A DNA stretch of 64,000 bases from Candidatus Latescibacterota bacterium (GCA_022823725.1 JAJEHL010000049.1:390128-454127), one strand, 5' to 3'; positions 52,214-60,899 are shown, counted from the first letter of the stretch. The notes: generated by a model from the sequence alone, not told the origin. Numbers and translations: made by a program.

Positions 52214-53017
52214 ATGAATCTACATCAGGCCAAACTCGATATTGTTGAAGCCGGGCGTCGCGTGTACGAACGCGGCTTTGTCGCTTCTAACGATGGCAAT
52301 ATTTCATGCCGAATTGAAGAAGATCGCATTCTCACTACGCCTACAGGTATGTCCAAGGGATTTCTCAAGGTGGAAGATCTCTGTATTACTGATATGGACG
52401 GCACGCTCGTGAGTGGGCAAAAGCGACCTTCGTCGGAAATTGGCATGCACATTTTTCTCTATCGCGAGCGTCCCGATGTGCGCGCTGTTGTACACGCGCA
52501 TCCGCCAACGGCTACGGGTTTTGCGGTGGCTGGCGTTCCCCTTACCATGTGTGTTTTGCCCGAGGTGATTATTACTCTCGGCGCCATACCCATTGTGGAA
52601 TACGGTACGCCGGGGGGACCTGAGATATCTGAACCGATCAGGCAATATGTCAAAGATTACGACGCCTATTTGCTCGAAAATCACGGTGCGACGACTATTG
52701 GTAGCGATGTGATGAATGCCTATTACAAGATGGAAACGATGGAGCATTTTGCAAAAATACTTTTTGTGGCACAACAACTCGGGGGGTATAACGAGCTCAA
52801 TGTGGAACAGGTGGATAAACTGGTCGCTATTCGCAATCGCATGGGGCTTCGCGGTCCCGATCCAGCGTGCGATGTTCCCGATGCACCTACAACACAACCT
52901 GAGACCAACGGCGGTATTCCCACGATTCGCACGTTGAGTGTCGGTGGCACAGCCCAAACTTCCCAGGACGATCTTATCGGGGAAATTACCCGTCGGGTTA
53001 TGGAAGAGTTGAAATAA
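52214..53017 (+). CDS. Class II aldolase (fuculose/rhamnulose-phosphate aldolase-like) with encapsulation tail
   Basis: Zinc aldolase of 267 residues of the AraD/FucA family. SNDGNISCRI binds phosphate, VVHAHPPTATGFAVAG and LENHGATTIG hold the zinc His residues. It should split a deoxyketose-1-phosphate into dihydroxyacetone phosphate and lactaldehyde. After a linker of about 40 residues, the C-terminal helix DDLIGEITRRVMEELK is a clear encapsulation peptide. ATG 52214 is chosen because AAGGAG lies ten bases upstream; GTG at 52202 is closer to that site than is usual. Confidence 0.93.
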   Translation: MNLHQAKLDIVEAGRRVYERGFVASNDGNISCRIEEDRILTTPTGMSKGFLKVEDLCITDMDGTLVSGQKRPSSEIGMHIFLYRERPDVRAVVHAHPPTATGFAVAGVPLTMCVLPEVIITLGAIPIVEYGTPGGPEISEPIRQYVKDYDAYLLENHGATTIGSDVMNAYYKMETMEHFAKILFVAQQLGGYNELNVEQVDKLVAIRNRMGLRGPDPACDVPDAPTTQPETNGGIPTIRTLSVGGTAQTSQDDLIGEITRRVMEELK

Positions 53018-54309
53018 TGAAAGCGTTGCCCAATATTATCTACATCCTCTCAGACGATCTCGGCTATGGCGATCTGGGTTGTTTTGGGCAGGAGTTTATT
53101 TATACGCCCAATATTGACCGCATCGCAGCAGAGGGTATTCGGTTTACGGATCACTATGCCGGGTCTTCGGTGTGTGCGCCCTCGCGGTGTGTGCTTATGA
53201 CGGGTCTGCATACGGGACATTGTTATGTGCGGGACAATCGCGCTTTGCCTATTGAGGGCAATGTGCCCATTCCCGGGGAGACGCAGACGGTTGCCAAATT
53301 GCTCAAAAAGGGCGGCTATGCCACTGCCTGTATTGGCAAATGGGGATTGGGATATCCGGGATCTGAAGGCGATCCCAACAATCAGGGCTTCGATCACTTT
53401 TTTGGGTACAATTGCCAGCGCGAAGCCCATACGTATTATCCTCAACACCTCTGGCGAAACGATCAGAAAATTATGCTCTACGGCAAATCGTATTCACACG
53501 ACCTGCTCACGGCTGAGGCTTTGCAATTTGTGCGAGATCAGCAATCCAATCCCTTTTTCCTCTATTTGGCCTATACGATTCCACATACCAGATTCGAAAT
53601 TCCATCTCTCGATATATATGAAGACAAGCCCTGGATAGAAAACCAGAAAACGCAGGCGGCTATGATTACGCGCATGGACCGCGATATTGGCACGCTTTTG
53701 GGCTTGCTCGACGAACTTGGCATTGCCGAGAATACGCTTGTTATCTTTACGAGTGACAACGGTCCCCACGGCAGTGGCAATACGCTTGAACACTTCAATG
53801 CGGCTGGTGCCCTTCGCGCAAAAAAGGGGAGCCTCTACGAAGGTGGTATCCGCGTGCCTTTTGTCGCCCGGTGGCCGGGAACGATTCAACCCGGTACTGT
53901 AAGCACACATTATTCGGGTTTTCAGGATATGTTGCCCACGTTCTGCGAATTGGCAGATACGTCCATTGAGGAACCGATTGATGGCATTTCTATGTTGCCC
54001 GCACTCCTGGGCAGCGATACCCAACAAGCGCACGAATTTCTCTACTGGGAACGGCGCGGGGTCAGTGCTGTTCGTCTGGGTGATTGGAAAGCGTATTTAC
54101 CCGAGGGGCATACCAATCCCGAAGGCGTTGTTGAACTCTACGATTTGGCGATAGATATCGGCGAGCAAAATGATCTCGCAGCCGAATATCCAGATATTGT
54201 TTCGAAAATTCGAACCATCGTTCGGGAATCGCATCGGGATACGCCCTGGGAAACCTGGGAATACGACGGGCCGATTCCGAATGAATATGGGACAGTAGTT
54301 CATAGGTGA
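53017..54309 (+). CDS. Cytoplasmic type I sulfatase
   Basis: Alkaline-phosphatase-fold sulfatase of 430 residues. The formylglycine motif CAPSRCVLMTG puts the modified Cys at 53 (C-x-P-S-R). Metal Asp residues lie in YILSDDLGYGD (13-14) and TSDNGPHGSG. There is no signal peptide (MKALPNIIYILSDD), so it should act in the cytoplasm. It starts on the last base of the aldolase stop (TAATG), coupling it to the microcompartment genes. No maturase is in the window. Possible substrate: a sulfated monosaccharide or short oligosaccharide. Confidence 0.93.
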   Translation: MKALPNIIYILSDDLGYGDLGCFGQEFIYTPNIDRIAAEGIRFTDHYAGSSVCAPSRCVLMTGLHTGHCYVRDNRALPIEGNVPIPGETQTVAKLLKKGGYATACIGKWGLGYPGSEGDPNNQGFDHFFGYNCQREAHTYYPQHLWRNDQKIMLYGKSYSHDLLTAEALQFVRDQQSNPFFLYLAYTIPHTRFEIPSLDIYEDKPWIENQKTQAAMITRMDRDIGTLLGLLDELGIAENTLVIFTSDNGPHGSGNTLEHFNAAGALRAKKGSLYEGGIRVPFVARWPGTIQPGTVSTHYSGFQDMLPTFCELADTSIEEPIDGISMLPALLGSDTQQAHEFLYWERRGVSAVRLGDWKAYLPEGHTNPEGVVELYDLAIDIGEQNDLAAEYPDIVSKIRTIVRESHRDTPWETWEYDGPIPNEYGTVVHR

Positions 54310-55529
54310 GGTGGGATCGGAAAGTGCCCAATCGCAAAGCGACTATTGTCATATTTTGCAGTGCCCTGATTGTGTTTGTCAGCATGGGCATTCGCCAATC
54401 CTTTGGCCTTTTTTTATCACCGATCAGCCGAGATCTCGGCATTGGACGCGAGGTTTTTAGTCTGGCCATTGCCTGGCAAAACCTCATTTTTGGTTTGCCT
54501 ATCCTGGGCATTGTTGCAGATCGTTTTGGACCGCGATGGGTTGTCGCTGGCGGCGCGTTGCTCTATGCCGTCTGTTTTTTTCTTTTGTCTTCGGTGAGCT
54601 CGCCTCCTGGTCTGTACACCGTGCTCGGTGTGCTCATGGGCATTGCGCTTAGCAGCATTTCTTATGTGGTGGTCCTCGGTGCGGTCGCTCAGGTTGTTGC
54701 GCCTGAAAAACGCGCCTCGTTTTTTGGGCTTATTACTGCCGCGGGTTCTTTCGGGACGTTTGCAATTGTGCCGGGTGTGCAATGGCTTCTCTCTGATTTG
54801 GGCTGGCAATCTTCATTCGCTTTTATTGCGCTGGTTGCGGGGGCGAGTGCTTTTCTCGCTATTGGGATTCCACAGCGCGGGCGAGAGGTGTCCCCTAATA
54901 CCGTTGAATCCGGCGATGGCAGTCTGCTGCAAGCACTTCTTCAAGCGTGCGGTCATTCGGGGTACTGGTTGCTCAATGCGGGATTTTTTGTGTGTGGATT
55001 TCACGTGGCATTTATCGCCACGCACCTGCCCGCATTTTTGACCGATTACGGTCTTTCAAAGATGGTCGGTGCAACGGCGTTATCGCTGATTGGCCTTTTT
55101 AATATTTTTGGGTCTTATCTTTCGGGGCAACTCGGCGACCGATATCGCAAAAAATATCTCTTGAGTTTGCTCTATTTGGGGCGTGGGCTTGTCATTAGTG
55201 GTTTTCTGTTCATACCCGTTACAAATACGTCGGCCCTTGTATTTGGCAGTCTGATCGGGTTCTTATGGCTCGCAACCGTTCCGCTGACGAGTGGCACTGT
55301 CGCGCAGATTTTTGGGTCGCGCTATCTTTCCACGCTGTATGGTATTGTTTTTTTTAGCCACCAGATCGGCAGTTTTTTGGGCGTGTGGCTGGCCGGGCGC
55401 GTGTATGATGCAACGGGGTCTTACGATCTCATTTGGATTGCCGCTATTCTCCTGGCTGTGACTTCATCGCTCGTTCATCTGCCCATTGCCGATAAGCCCC
55501 TGCAGAGGCTTGAAACAGTTACACCATGA
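54306..55529 (+). CDS. MFS transporter
   Basis: Twelve-segment major facilitator of 407 residues. The loop 2-3 signature is GIVADRFGPRWVV and the second-half counterpart GQLGDRYRKKYLL. The general pattern (SMGIRQSFGLFLSPISRDLG) resembles oxalate/monocarboxylate-type carriers. It overlaps the sulfatase end by four bases, starting at GTG 54306; GTG 54324 is an alternative. Given its place, it may import the sulfated substrate or export the lactate/1,2-propanediol-like product. Direction is not predictable. Confidence 0.9.
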   Translation: MRWDRKVPNRKATIVIFCSALIVFVSMGIRQSFGLFLSPISRDLGIGREVFSLAIAWQNLIFGLPILGIVADRFGPRWVVAGGALLYAVCFFLLSSVSSPPGLYTVLGVLMGIALSSISYVVVLGAVAQVVAPEKRASFFGLITAAGSFGTFAIVPGVQWLLSDLGWQSSFAFIALVAGASAFLAIGIPQRGREVSPNTVESGDGSLLQALLQACGHSGYWLLNAGFFVCGFHVAFIATHLPAFLTDYGLSKMVGATALSLIGLFNIFGSYLSGQLGDRYRKKYLLSLLYLGRGLVISGFLFIPVTNTSALVFGSLIGFLWLATVPLTSGTVAQIFGSRYLSTLYGIVFFSHQIGSFLGVWLAGRVYDATGSYDLIWIAAILLAVTSSLVHLPIADKPLQRLETVTP

Positions 55530-56716
55530 AAATTCTCATAGCAAACGCAGGCTCTACGTCATTTAAATATCGCCTGTTTGACATGACCGATGAAGCGGTG
55601 CTCGCCGAAGGTCGTCTCGAACGCATCGGCGATTCGTCTTCACCTGTTGCCCATCAGATTGGCGAATACGCTGTTGAAACCGAACAACACTTGCCGGATT
55701 ATCCGTCTGCGGTACGCGATGTTATTGCGCGTCTGACAGACACGCACACCGGCGTACTCTCCGACTTGTCTGACCTCGATGCTATTGGATTCAAAACCGT
55801 TCACATGCGCGGGAAAGCGGGTACTTATCTTCTCACAGAAGACGTCTTGCAGCGCATGGCGGACTATAATAGCCTCGCGCCTGCCCACAACCCTCCCTAT
55901 ATCCAGGCGATTCGCATTTTCGCACAATGCGCTCCCAATCTGCCCCTGATTGGGCTTTTTGAAGCAGCTTTCCACGTCAATATACCCGATTATGCCTATA
56001 TTTACAGTGTGCCCTATGAATGGTATGAAAAATACGGGGTTCGCAAATACGGTTTCCACGGCGCGTCCCACCGCTATGTTTCGCAACGCACGGTGGAAAT
56101 ACTCAATCGCGAGGATCTGCGCATGGTATCCTGCCATCTCGGTGGGAGTGCCTCTCTGTGCGCTGTTCGCAACGGTCAATCCATAGATACCTCGATGGGC
56201 TTCTCGCCTCAAGCGGGTATCATCAATAGCACGCGCATTGGAACTATTGACCCGTTCATTATTCCCTATATAATGGACCGCGAAAATTTATCGACAAGCG
56301 AGATGAGCCGCATCTTGTCCGAAGAAAGCGGTTTGCTCGGCATTTCGGGTATTAGCGGCGATGTGCGCGATCTCGAAGAAGCCACTCAACAAGGACACGC
56401 GCGCGCGCGTCTTGCTCTGGAGGCATTTTGTTATGGGATCAAAAGAGAAATCGGCGCTTGTTCTGCCGCGCTGAGTGGTCTGGATGCGATTGCTTTTGCC
56501 GGGGGAATTGGCGAACGCGGAGCAAATGTGCGCCAGCGCGTCTGTAACGGTCTCGAATACTTAGGCGTTCATCTCGACGAGACCGCAAATGCCGATCCTC
56601 CCGCAGAGGGGATAATCTCGACATCTAACAGCGAAGTCGCCGTTCTGATTGTCCAAACCGACGAAGAAGTTATTGTGGCACGCGCAGTAGCCGAATACTT
56701 GAAGGAGCGCGTATGA
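55526..56716 (+). CDS. Acetate/propionate kinase family, with altered active-site residues
   Basis: Acyl-phosphate kinase of 396 residues of the AckA fold: NAGSTSFK (Asn 7), AHNPP (His 121), FHGASHRYV, CHLGGSASL, STRIGTIDP, GGIGE and a terminal TDEE. It should make ATP from the PduL product. Two positions are changed: the substrate-binding Arg of HRVVHGG is Lys 90 (GFKTVHMRG) and the catalytic Asp of FDTAFH is Glu 146 (LFEAAFH). It overlaps the upstream carrier and downstream dehydratase genes by four bases each. Confidence 0.9.
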   Translation: MKILIANAGSTSFKYRLFDMTDEAVLAEGRLERIGDSSSPVAHQIGEYAVETEQHLPDYPSAVRDVIARLTDTHTGVLSDLSDLDAIGFKTVHMRGKAGTYLLTEDVLQRMADYNSLAPAHNPPYIQAIRIFAQCAPNLPLIGLFEAAFHVNIPDYAYIYSVPYEWYEKYGVRKYGFHGASHRYVSQRTVEILNREDLRMVSCHLGGSASLCAVRNGQSIDTSMGFSPQAGIINSTRIGTIDPFIIPYIMDRENLSTSEMSRILSEESGLLGISGISGDVRDLEEATQQGHARARLALEAFCYGIKREIGACSAALSGLDAIAFAGGIGERGANVRQRVCNGLEYLGVHLDETANADPPAEGIISTSNSEVAVLIVQTDEEVIVARAVAEYLKERV

Positions 56717-57834
56717 AAATTACCGATGTTCGCACGATTCCGCTTTTTGGGGAAACGCCTATGACGGGCTGGACGGCGGAGCTTGGACCGGATGAAAATA
56801 TGCACACGCTGGTCGAAGTTCAGACGGATGAAGGTGTGAGCGGTGTTGGTAGTGTTTTTACCAGCAAAGCGTTAGTTGATGGTGCGATGGGACTGTTGCG
56901 CCCCAATATCATTGGGGAGAATGCATTGGAACCCGAGCGCGTATCTGAAAAGCTGCATCAGATGACTTTCTGGCAGGGACGAGGGGGAGCAGTTACGCAT
57001 GCGATTAGCGGTATTGATATTGCACTGTGGGATATTTTGGGCAAAGTGGCTGGGCAACCCGTGGGGCGTTTGCTCGGTGGATATTATCGGGAAAAAATTA
57101 AACCTTATGGATCGATTCTCTTTGAAGATCCCGAAATATTCCCCCACACTTTGCAAGACGCGCTCGACCGCGGTTTCAGGGCACCCAAACTCGGCTGGGG
57201 TGCTTTTGGGCGCGTTGACCGCCATATGGATGAACGCCTCATCAAAATCGCCCGAGATACCTGTGGTTCCGATGTGGAACTCATGGTCGATGCGGGCGGC
57301 AGCGATGCTTTTTGGCCTCACAATTACAAATGGGCGATTGAAACTGCCCGCATGCTCGGCGATTACGATGTCACCTGGTTTGAAGAAGCCCTTCCTCCCG
57401 ACGATATTGAAGGTCACATCAAGTTACGGGAACACTCACCTGTCCATATTGCCGGTGGAGAAGTTTTTACTCGTCGCCAGAGTTTTATGCCGTGGATTGA
57501 GCGCGGTGCGTATGATATTATCCAGCCCGATGTCACGAAGGTGGGAGGTATTTCTGAAGTGCGCCGTCTGATATGGTATGCGTATGACCACAATGTTCTG
57601 GTCGTTACACATGGCTGGAACACCGCCATTGGCCTCTTCGCTGATCTCCACCTGGCCGCCGCACACCCCATTGCGCGCTGGGTCGAATATATTACCCCAT
57701 CGCCTTATATCGAAGATATTGTCACCACGCAGTTTGCATTGGATGAAGACGGATTGCTCACCATTCCCACAGATCCTGGACTCGGTATAGAACTCGATTG
57801 GGATGCGGTGCGCCATTACTCAGGAGAGAAATAG
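56713..57834 (+). CDS. Enolase-superfamily sugar-acid dehydratase (mandelate racemase-like)
   Basis: Protein of 373 residues. An N-terminal capping domain is followed by a barrel with metal ligands in LMVDAGGS (Asp), WFEEALPP (Glu) and IAGGEVF (Glu). The general base His is in VVTHGWNTAIG, and a Lys lies in APKLGWG. This pattern belongs to the mandelate-racemase group, which includes fuconate, rhamnonate and galactonate dehydratases. It overlaps the kinase gene by four bases and is the last gene clearly coupled to the microcompartment operon, suggesting a parallel acid route for the same sugar. Confidence 0.9.
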   Translation: MKITDVRTIPLFGETPMTGWTAELGPDENMHTLVEVQTDEGVSGVGSVFTSKALVDGAMGLLRPNIIGENALEPERVSEKLHQMTFWQGRGGAVTHAISGIDIALWDILGKVAGQPVGRLLGGYYREKIKPYGSILFEDPEIFPHTLQDALDRGFRAPKLGWGAFGRVDRHMDERLIKIARDTCGSDVELMVDAGGSDAFWPHNYKWAIETARMLGDYDVTWFEEALPPDDIEGHIKLREHSPVHIAGGEVFTRRQSFMPWIERGAYDIIQPDVTKVGGISEVRRLIWYAYDHNVLVVTHGWNTAIGLFADLHLAAAHPIARWVEYITPSPYIEDIVTTQFALDEDGLLTIPTDPGLGIELDWDAVRHYSGEK

Positions 57835-57845
57835 GGGATAGATTT

Positions 57846-59234
57846 ATGCCCAAGTTTTTATCGCATCGGATATTGAAATACGGGTCTAATGCCCTTGTGG
57901 CAGTGTTGATCACGCTGTGTATTCTGGCAGCGGTTAATTTTTTGACCACGCGGTATCACGCGCGCTTTGACCTGACGGCTCGCGGTCTTTATACGCTGTC
58001 GCCCCAAACGATTTCTCTTTTGGAAAATCTGTCTGAAGATGTCAATGTGGTGGCGTTTTTCCGCGAAGCAGAGCAGCGCGATTACGAGCATTTGCTCAAG
58101 CAGTACGCCTATCATTCGAGGCGTTTTGCTTACCGGTTTGTCGATCCCGATAGAGAGCCGATTGAGGCCAGGCGATATACTGTGACGCGATATGGTGTTT
58201 CGGTGATCGAATACGGCAATCGAGAAGAGCGCATTCAGGAAACGTCAGAAAAGGCACTGACCAATGGCATTGCGCGTTTGATGAGCGAAGAGCGGCAGGT
58301 GGTATATTTTGTGGGGGGACACGATGAGGCGCATCCCGACGATCAATCAGAGCAGGGATTTTCCGGGATCAAGAAGTTGCTCATAGAAGGCAACCACGAT
58401 GTGCGTCCATCCCTGGTGCTGGCGCAATCACAGCGCGTGCCAAAAGATTGTGATGCGCTGATTGTCGCGGGACCAAAACGCCCGTTTTTGCCAGCAGAGA
58501 TCGATATTGTAGCGACGTATCTCAATCAGGGTGGGGCGGCGTTCTTTTTGTTGGATCCCCTCATCGATACGGGGCTTGAGCCGCTGTTGCACAAGTGGTC
58601 TATTGGCCTGCGAAATGATTTTGTGGTCGATAAAAGCCAGGTGCTGCCGGGCGCGGATTTTTCGGTTCCCGTGACGACACATTACAGCAAACATCCCATT
58701 ACGGATAAGCACTCGGGATTGCAGACGTTTTATCCTCTGACGCGCTCTATGGAGCGCGTGGGATCTTTGCCTGGTGCTGATGTTTTTTCGCTGGTGCTGT
58801 CTTCGCCGAATAGTTGGAGCGAGACCAATTTGGACGCTGTTTCCGCTAAAGACAAAGAGGCGGTACAATACACATCGGGGGCAGACCTCCCGGGACCGCT
58901 GTGGCTGGCGATGGTCGTGGAAGGCCCGACCACTGTTGCTGCAAAGGCGGGTGATGATCGGCGTGGCGCGCGGGCGCGGATTGTGGTATTTGGCGATTCG
59001 GATTTTGCGAGCAATCGCTTTGTGGAAGTGGCGGGCAATGGCGATTTGTTTATGAATGCAGCGAATTGGTTGCTCAGGGCGCGTGATAAAATTACGATTC
59101 GGCCCAAAAGTACGCTTTTTCGCCCGCTGACATTGAATCCTGGAGATGAATTTTGGATTCGGTGGGTGTATTGGCTGGTGTTGCCTGGGATTCCAATTGT
59201 CGCGGGTGTGCTGGTCTGGTGGCGCAGGCGGTGA
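57846..59234 (+). CDS. GldG-like membrane protein of an ABC-type system
   Basis: Protein of 462 residues. One N-terminal membrane segment (ALVAVLITLCILAAVNFL) is followed by the GldG-type periplasmic fold: RFDLTARGLYTLSPQTISLL, VNVVAFFRE, YAYHSRRFAYRFVDPDREP, VVYFVGGHDE, and VFGDSDFASN near the end. A last membrane segment (YWLVLPGIPIVAGVLVWWRR) closes it. GldG works in gliding or other ABC complexes with GldA and GldF, which are not next to it here. ATG 57846 is preferred over GTG-like frames upstream. It follows the dehydratase by 11 bases. Confidence 0.88.
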   Translation: MPKFLSHRILKYGSNALVAVLITLCILAAVNFLTTRYHARFDLTARGLYTLSPQTISLLENLSEDVNVVAFFREAEQRDYEHLLKQYAYHSRRFAYRFVDPDREPIEARRYTVTRYGVSVIEYGNREERIQETSEKALTNGIARLMSEERQVVYFVGGHDEAHPDDQSEQGFSGIKKLLIEGNHDVRPSLVLAQSQRVPKDCDALIVAGPKRPFLPAEIDIVATYLNQGGAAFFLLDPLIDTGLEPLLHKWSIGLRNDFVVDKSQVLPGADFSVPVTTHYSKHPITDKHSGLQTFYPLTRSMERVGSLPGADVFSLVLSSPNSWSETNLDAVSAKDKEAVQYTSGADLPGPLWLAMVVEGPTTVAAKAGDDRRGARARIVVFGDSDFASNRFVEVAGNGDLFMNAANWLLRARDKITIRPKSTLFRPLTLNPGDEFWIRWVYWLVLPGIPIVAGVLVWWRRR

Positions 59235-59240
59235 GAATTG

Positions 59241-59277
59241 AGAATTAAAAATTGAGAATTAAAAATTAAGGGTTGGG
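59241..59277 (+). repeat. AATTGAGAATTAAAAATT repeat, with copy 2 of the 18-base dispersed repeat
   Basis: Within the 146-base gap, the unit AATTGAGAATTAAAAATT occurs in about two steps, and the last 18 bases (59260-59277) repeat 35140-35157 exactly on the opposite strand. The following GCTGGCTGATAGCTGGCTAC stretch is itself repetitive. Confidence 0.6.
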
Positions 59278-59380
59278 AGTAAGGCTGGCTGATAGCTGGC
59301 TACTGGCGAATCGGAGACTGGGAGCTGGGTGGATAGGACTAACTATTAGCAACTGACTGCTGGTTATTGAGGAATAAATT

Positions 59381-60718
59381 GTGGGTATTAAGGTGACAGC
59401 GATTTTGGCGGTTTTGCTTTTGGGCCTGGTGGGGTTTGTCTTTTTATTTGAACGCCCTCGCATGGCAGAGGAACAACGCGAGATTGAGGCGAAGAAGGCG
59501 TTTATTGAAGTTCAGCGGCACGGCATTGCGCGGTTGACATTGACCAATGACTACGGGCACTTTATCGCTGAGAAGCGCGGCAATGAGTGGGTGCTGATCG
59601 CGCCGCTGGAGGTGCCTGCCGATTGGATAGAATTTGAGGGTATGATCGAGATCGCACAGATTGTTGAACGCGGTCGTGTTGTGATTGACGAAGGCGATTA
59701 CGCAGGGACTAATCTCGCCGATTTTGGGCTGGATCCGCCCGTGGTTGAGGTGCGATTTGAACCGGTATCAGGCGATCCCGTGTGGTTGTTTTTTGGCGAT
59801 GATATTCCCTCAAAACAAGGGTGCTATCTGACCTGGTCGGGAGGAGATAAGGTCGTATTGACAAAAAAACAATATCGCGCGCGGTTTAATCGTCCGCTGA
59901 TGGCATTGCGCGATACGCGGGCGTTTTCCTTTGATCTCGATCTGGTCTCGCGGGCGTATTTCCAAACGCCTGGAGGTGTTTATGAGGTCGTGCGGGATGG
60001 GTTGCAGTGGCATCTCGTTCAGCCGATAAAAGAGCGGGCTGATGCGCGCGAGATTTTGACATTGTTGAGACAGTTGAAAGATGAGCGCGTTGCCTCTTTT
60101 CACAAAGAGGCGGTGGATGATCCCACAACTTACGGGTTCGACAATCCGGATTACAAAGTCGAGTTGCATTTAATAGATAATGAAGTGCCCAATACGCTGT
60201 TGTTGGGCAAGCGCGTTCCCGATAATCGGCAGAAATTGTGGTATGGGCGTGTAATGAATCGCCCCCAGGTGTTTATCGTCGAACAATTGCTCCCAGAATC
60301 TCTGGATATTCCATTGAGCCAATTGCGTTACAAGCGCGTTTTTGAATTTGATCGCACAGGAGTTGATCGCGTGCGGTTGGCCTATCGAGACAGCGTGGTG
60401 AATTGTGCAAAAGATGGGGATGGCTTATGGCAGGTGGTACGGGATAGTCGCGTTGTCAAAGTGGACGCCAACATTGAAGATTTGATTGACCGCGTTTACA
60501 ATCTGGTCGTTGCCGAGTTTCCCGATCAAGTGGATAAATCCGCCGCAGATAGTCTGAATGATCCCGTGTTGACGGTTTCTCTGTGGCGGGGTGAAACTCT
60601 GATTCAAGAACTGATCATTGGGCAGGCCAACAATTTTTGGTACGGCACGGCAAAAACGTGCCGCGAGGTGGTTGTATTGCCGTATTCGGTGATGTCGTGG
60701 TTGCAACTGGACGAATAG
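59381..60718 (+). CDS. DUF4340 domain protein
   Basis: Membrane-anchored protein of 445 residues. One N-terminal segment (ILAVLLLGLVGFVFLFERPR) precedes repeated beta modules typical of DUF4340: FIEVQRHGIARLTLTNDYG, WVLIAPLEVPADW, LADFGLDPPVVEVRF, WLFFGDDIPSKQG and further copies to LIIGQANNFWYG. DUF4340 genes commonly follow GldG-like genes, as here, and are assumed to be periplasmic parts of the same complex. GTG start with GAGGAATAAATT upstream. Function unknown. Confidence 0.88.
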   Translation: MGIKVTAILAVLLLGLVGFVFLFERPRMAEEQREIEAKKAFIEVQRHGIARLTLTNDYGHFIAEKRGNEWVLIAPLEVPADWIEFEGMIEIAQIVERGRVVIDEGDYAGTNLADFGLDPPVVEVRFEPVSGDPVWLFFGDDIPSKQGCYLTWSGGDKVVLTKKQYRARFNRPLMALRDTRAFSFDLDLVSRAYFQTPGGVYEVVRDGLQWHLVQPIKERADAREILTLLRQLKDERVASFHKEAVDDPTTYGFDNPDYKVELHLIDNEVPNTLLLGKRVPDNRQKLWYGRVMNRPQVFIVEQLLPESLDIPLSQLRYKRVFEFDRTGVDRVRLAYRDSVVNCAKDGDGLWQVVRDSRVVKVDANIEDLIDRVYNLVVAEFPDQVDKSAADSLNDPVLTVSLWRGETLIQELIIGQANNFWYGTAKTCREVVVLPYSVMSWLQLDE

Positions 60719-60824
60719 ACGAACCCCGCCCAACCACCCAAAGCATGTGCTGACATGATGTAAGTCAGTATCAGTGCAAAATCTCGATGAACTGCTATAG
60801 CAATTATACACTGCTCCATTGATG

Positions 60825-60876
60825 AACTGGCCCCACATTACCCACTTGTGGGGCAGGCTCTGAGAGGCGGCCAGTT
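60825..60876 (+). other. Mutually exclusive hairpins before the BatD-like gene
   Basis: GCCCCACA (60830-60837) pairs with TGTGGGGC (60847-60854). AACTGGCC (60825-60832) pairs with GGCCAGTT (60869-60876). The two stems share 60830-60832, so only one can be complete at once. A smaller pair, CTGAC/GTCAG, lies upstream near 60750-60768. Together they fill most of the 181-base gap. Confidence 0.5.
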
Positions 60877-60899
60877 GTACACCACTCCGTTGATTCGTC

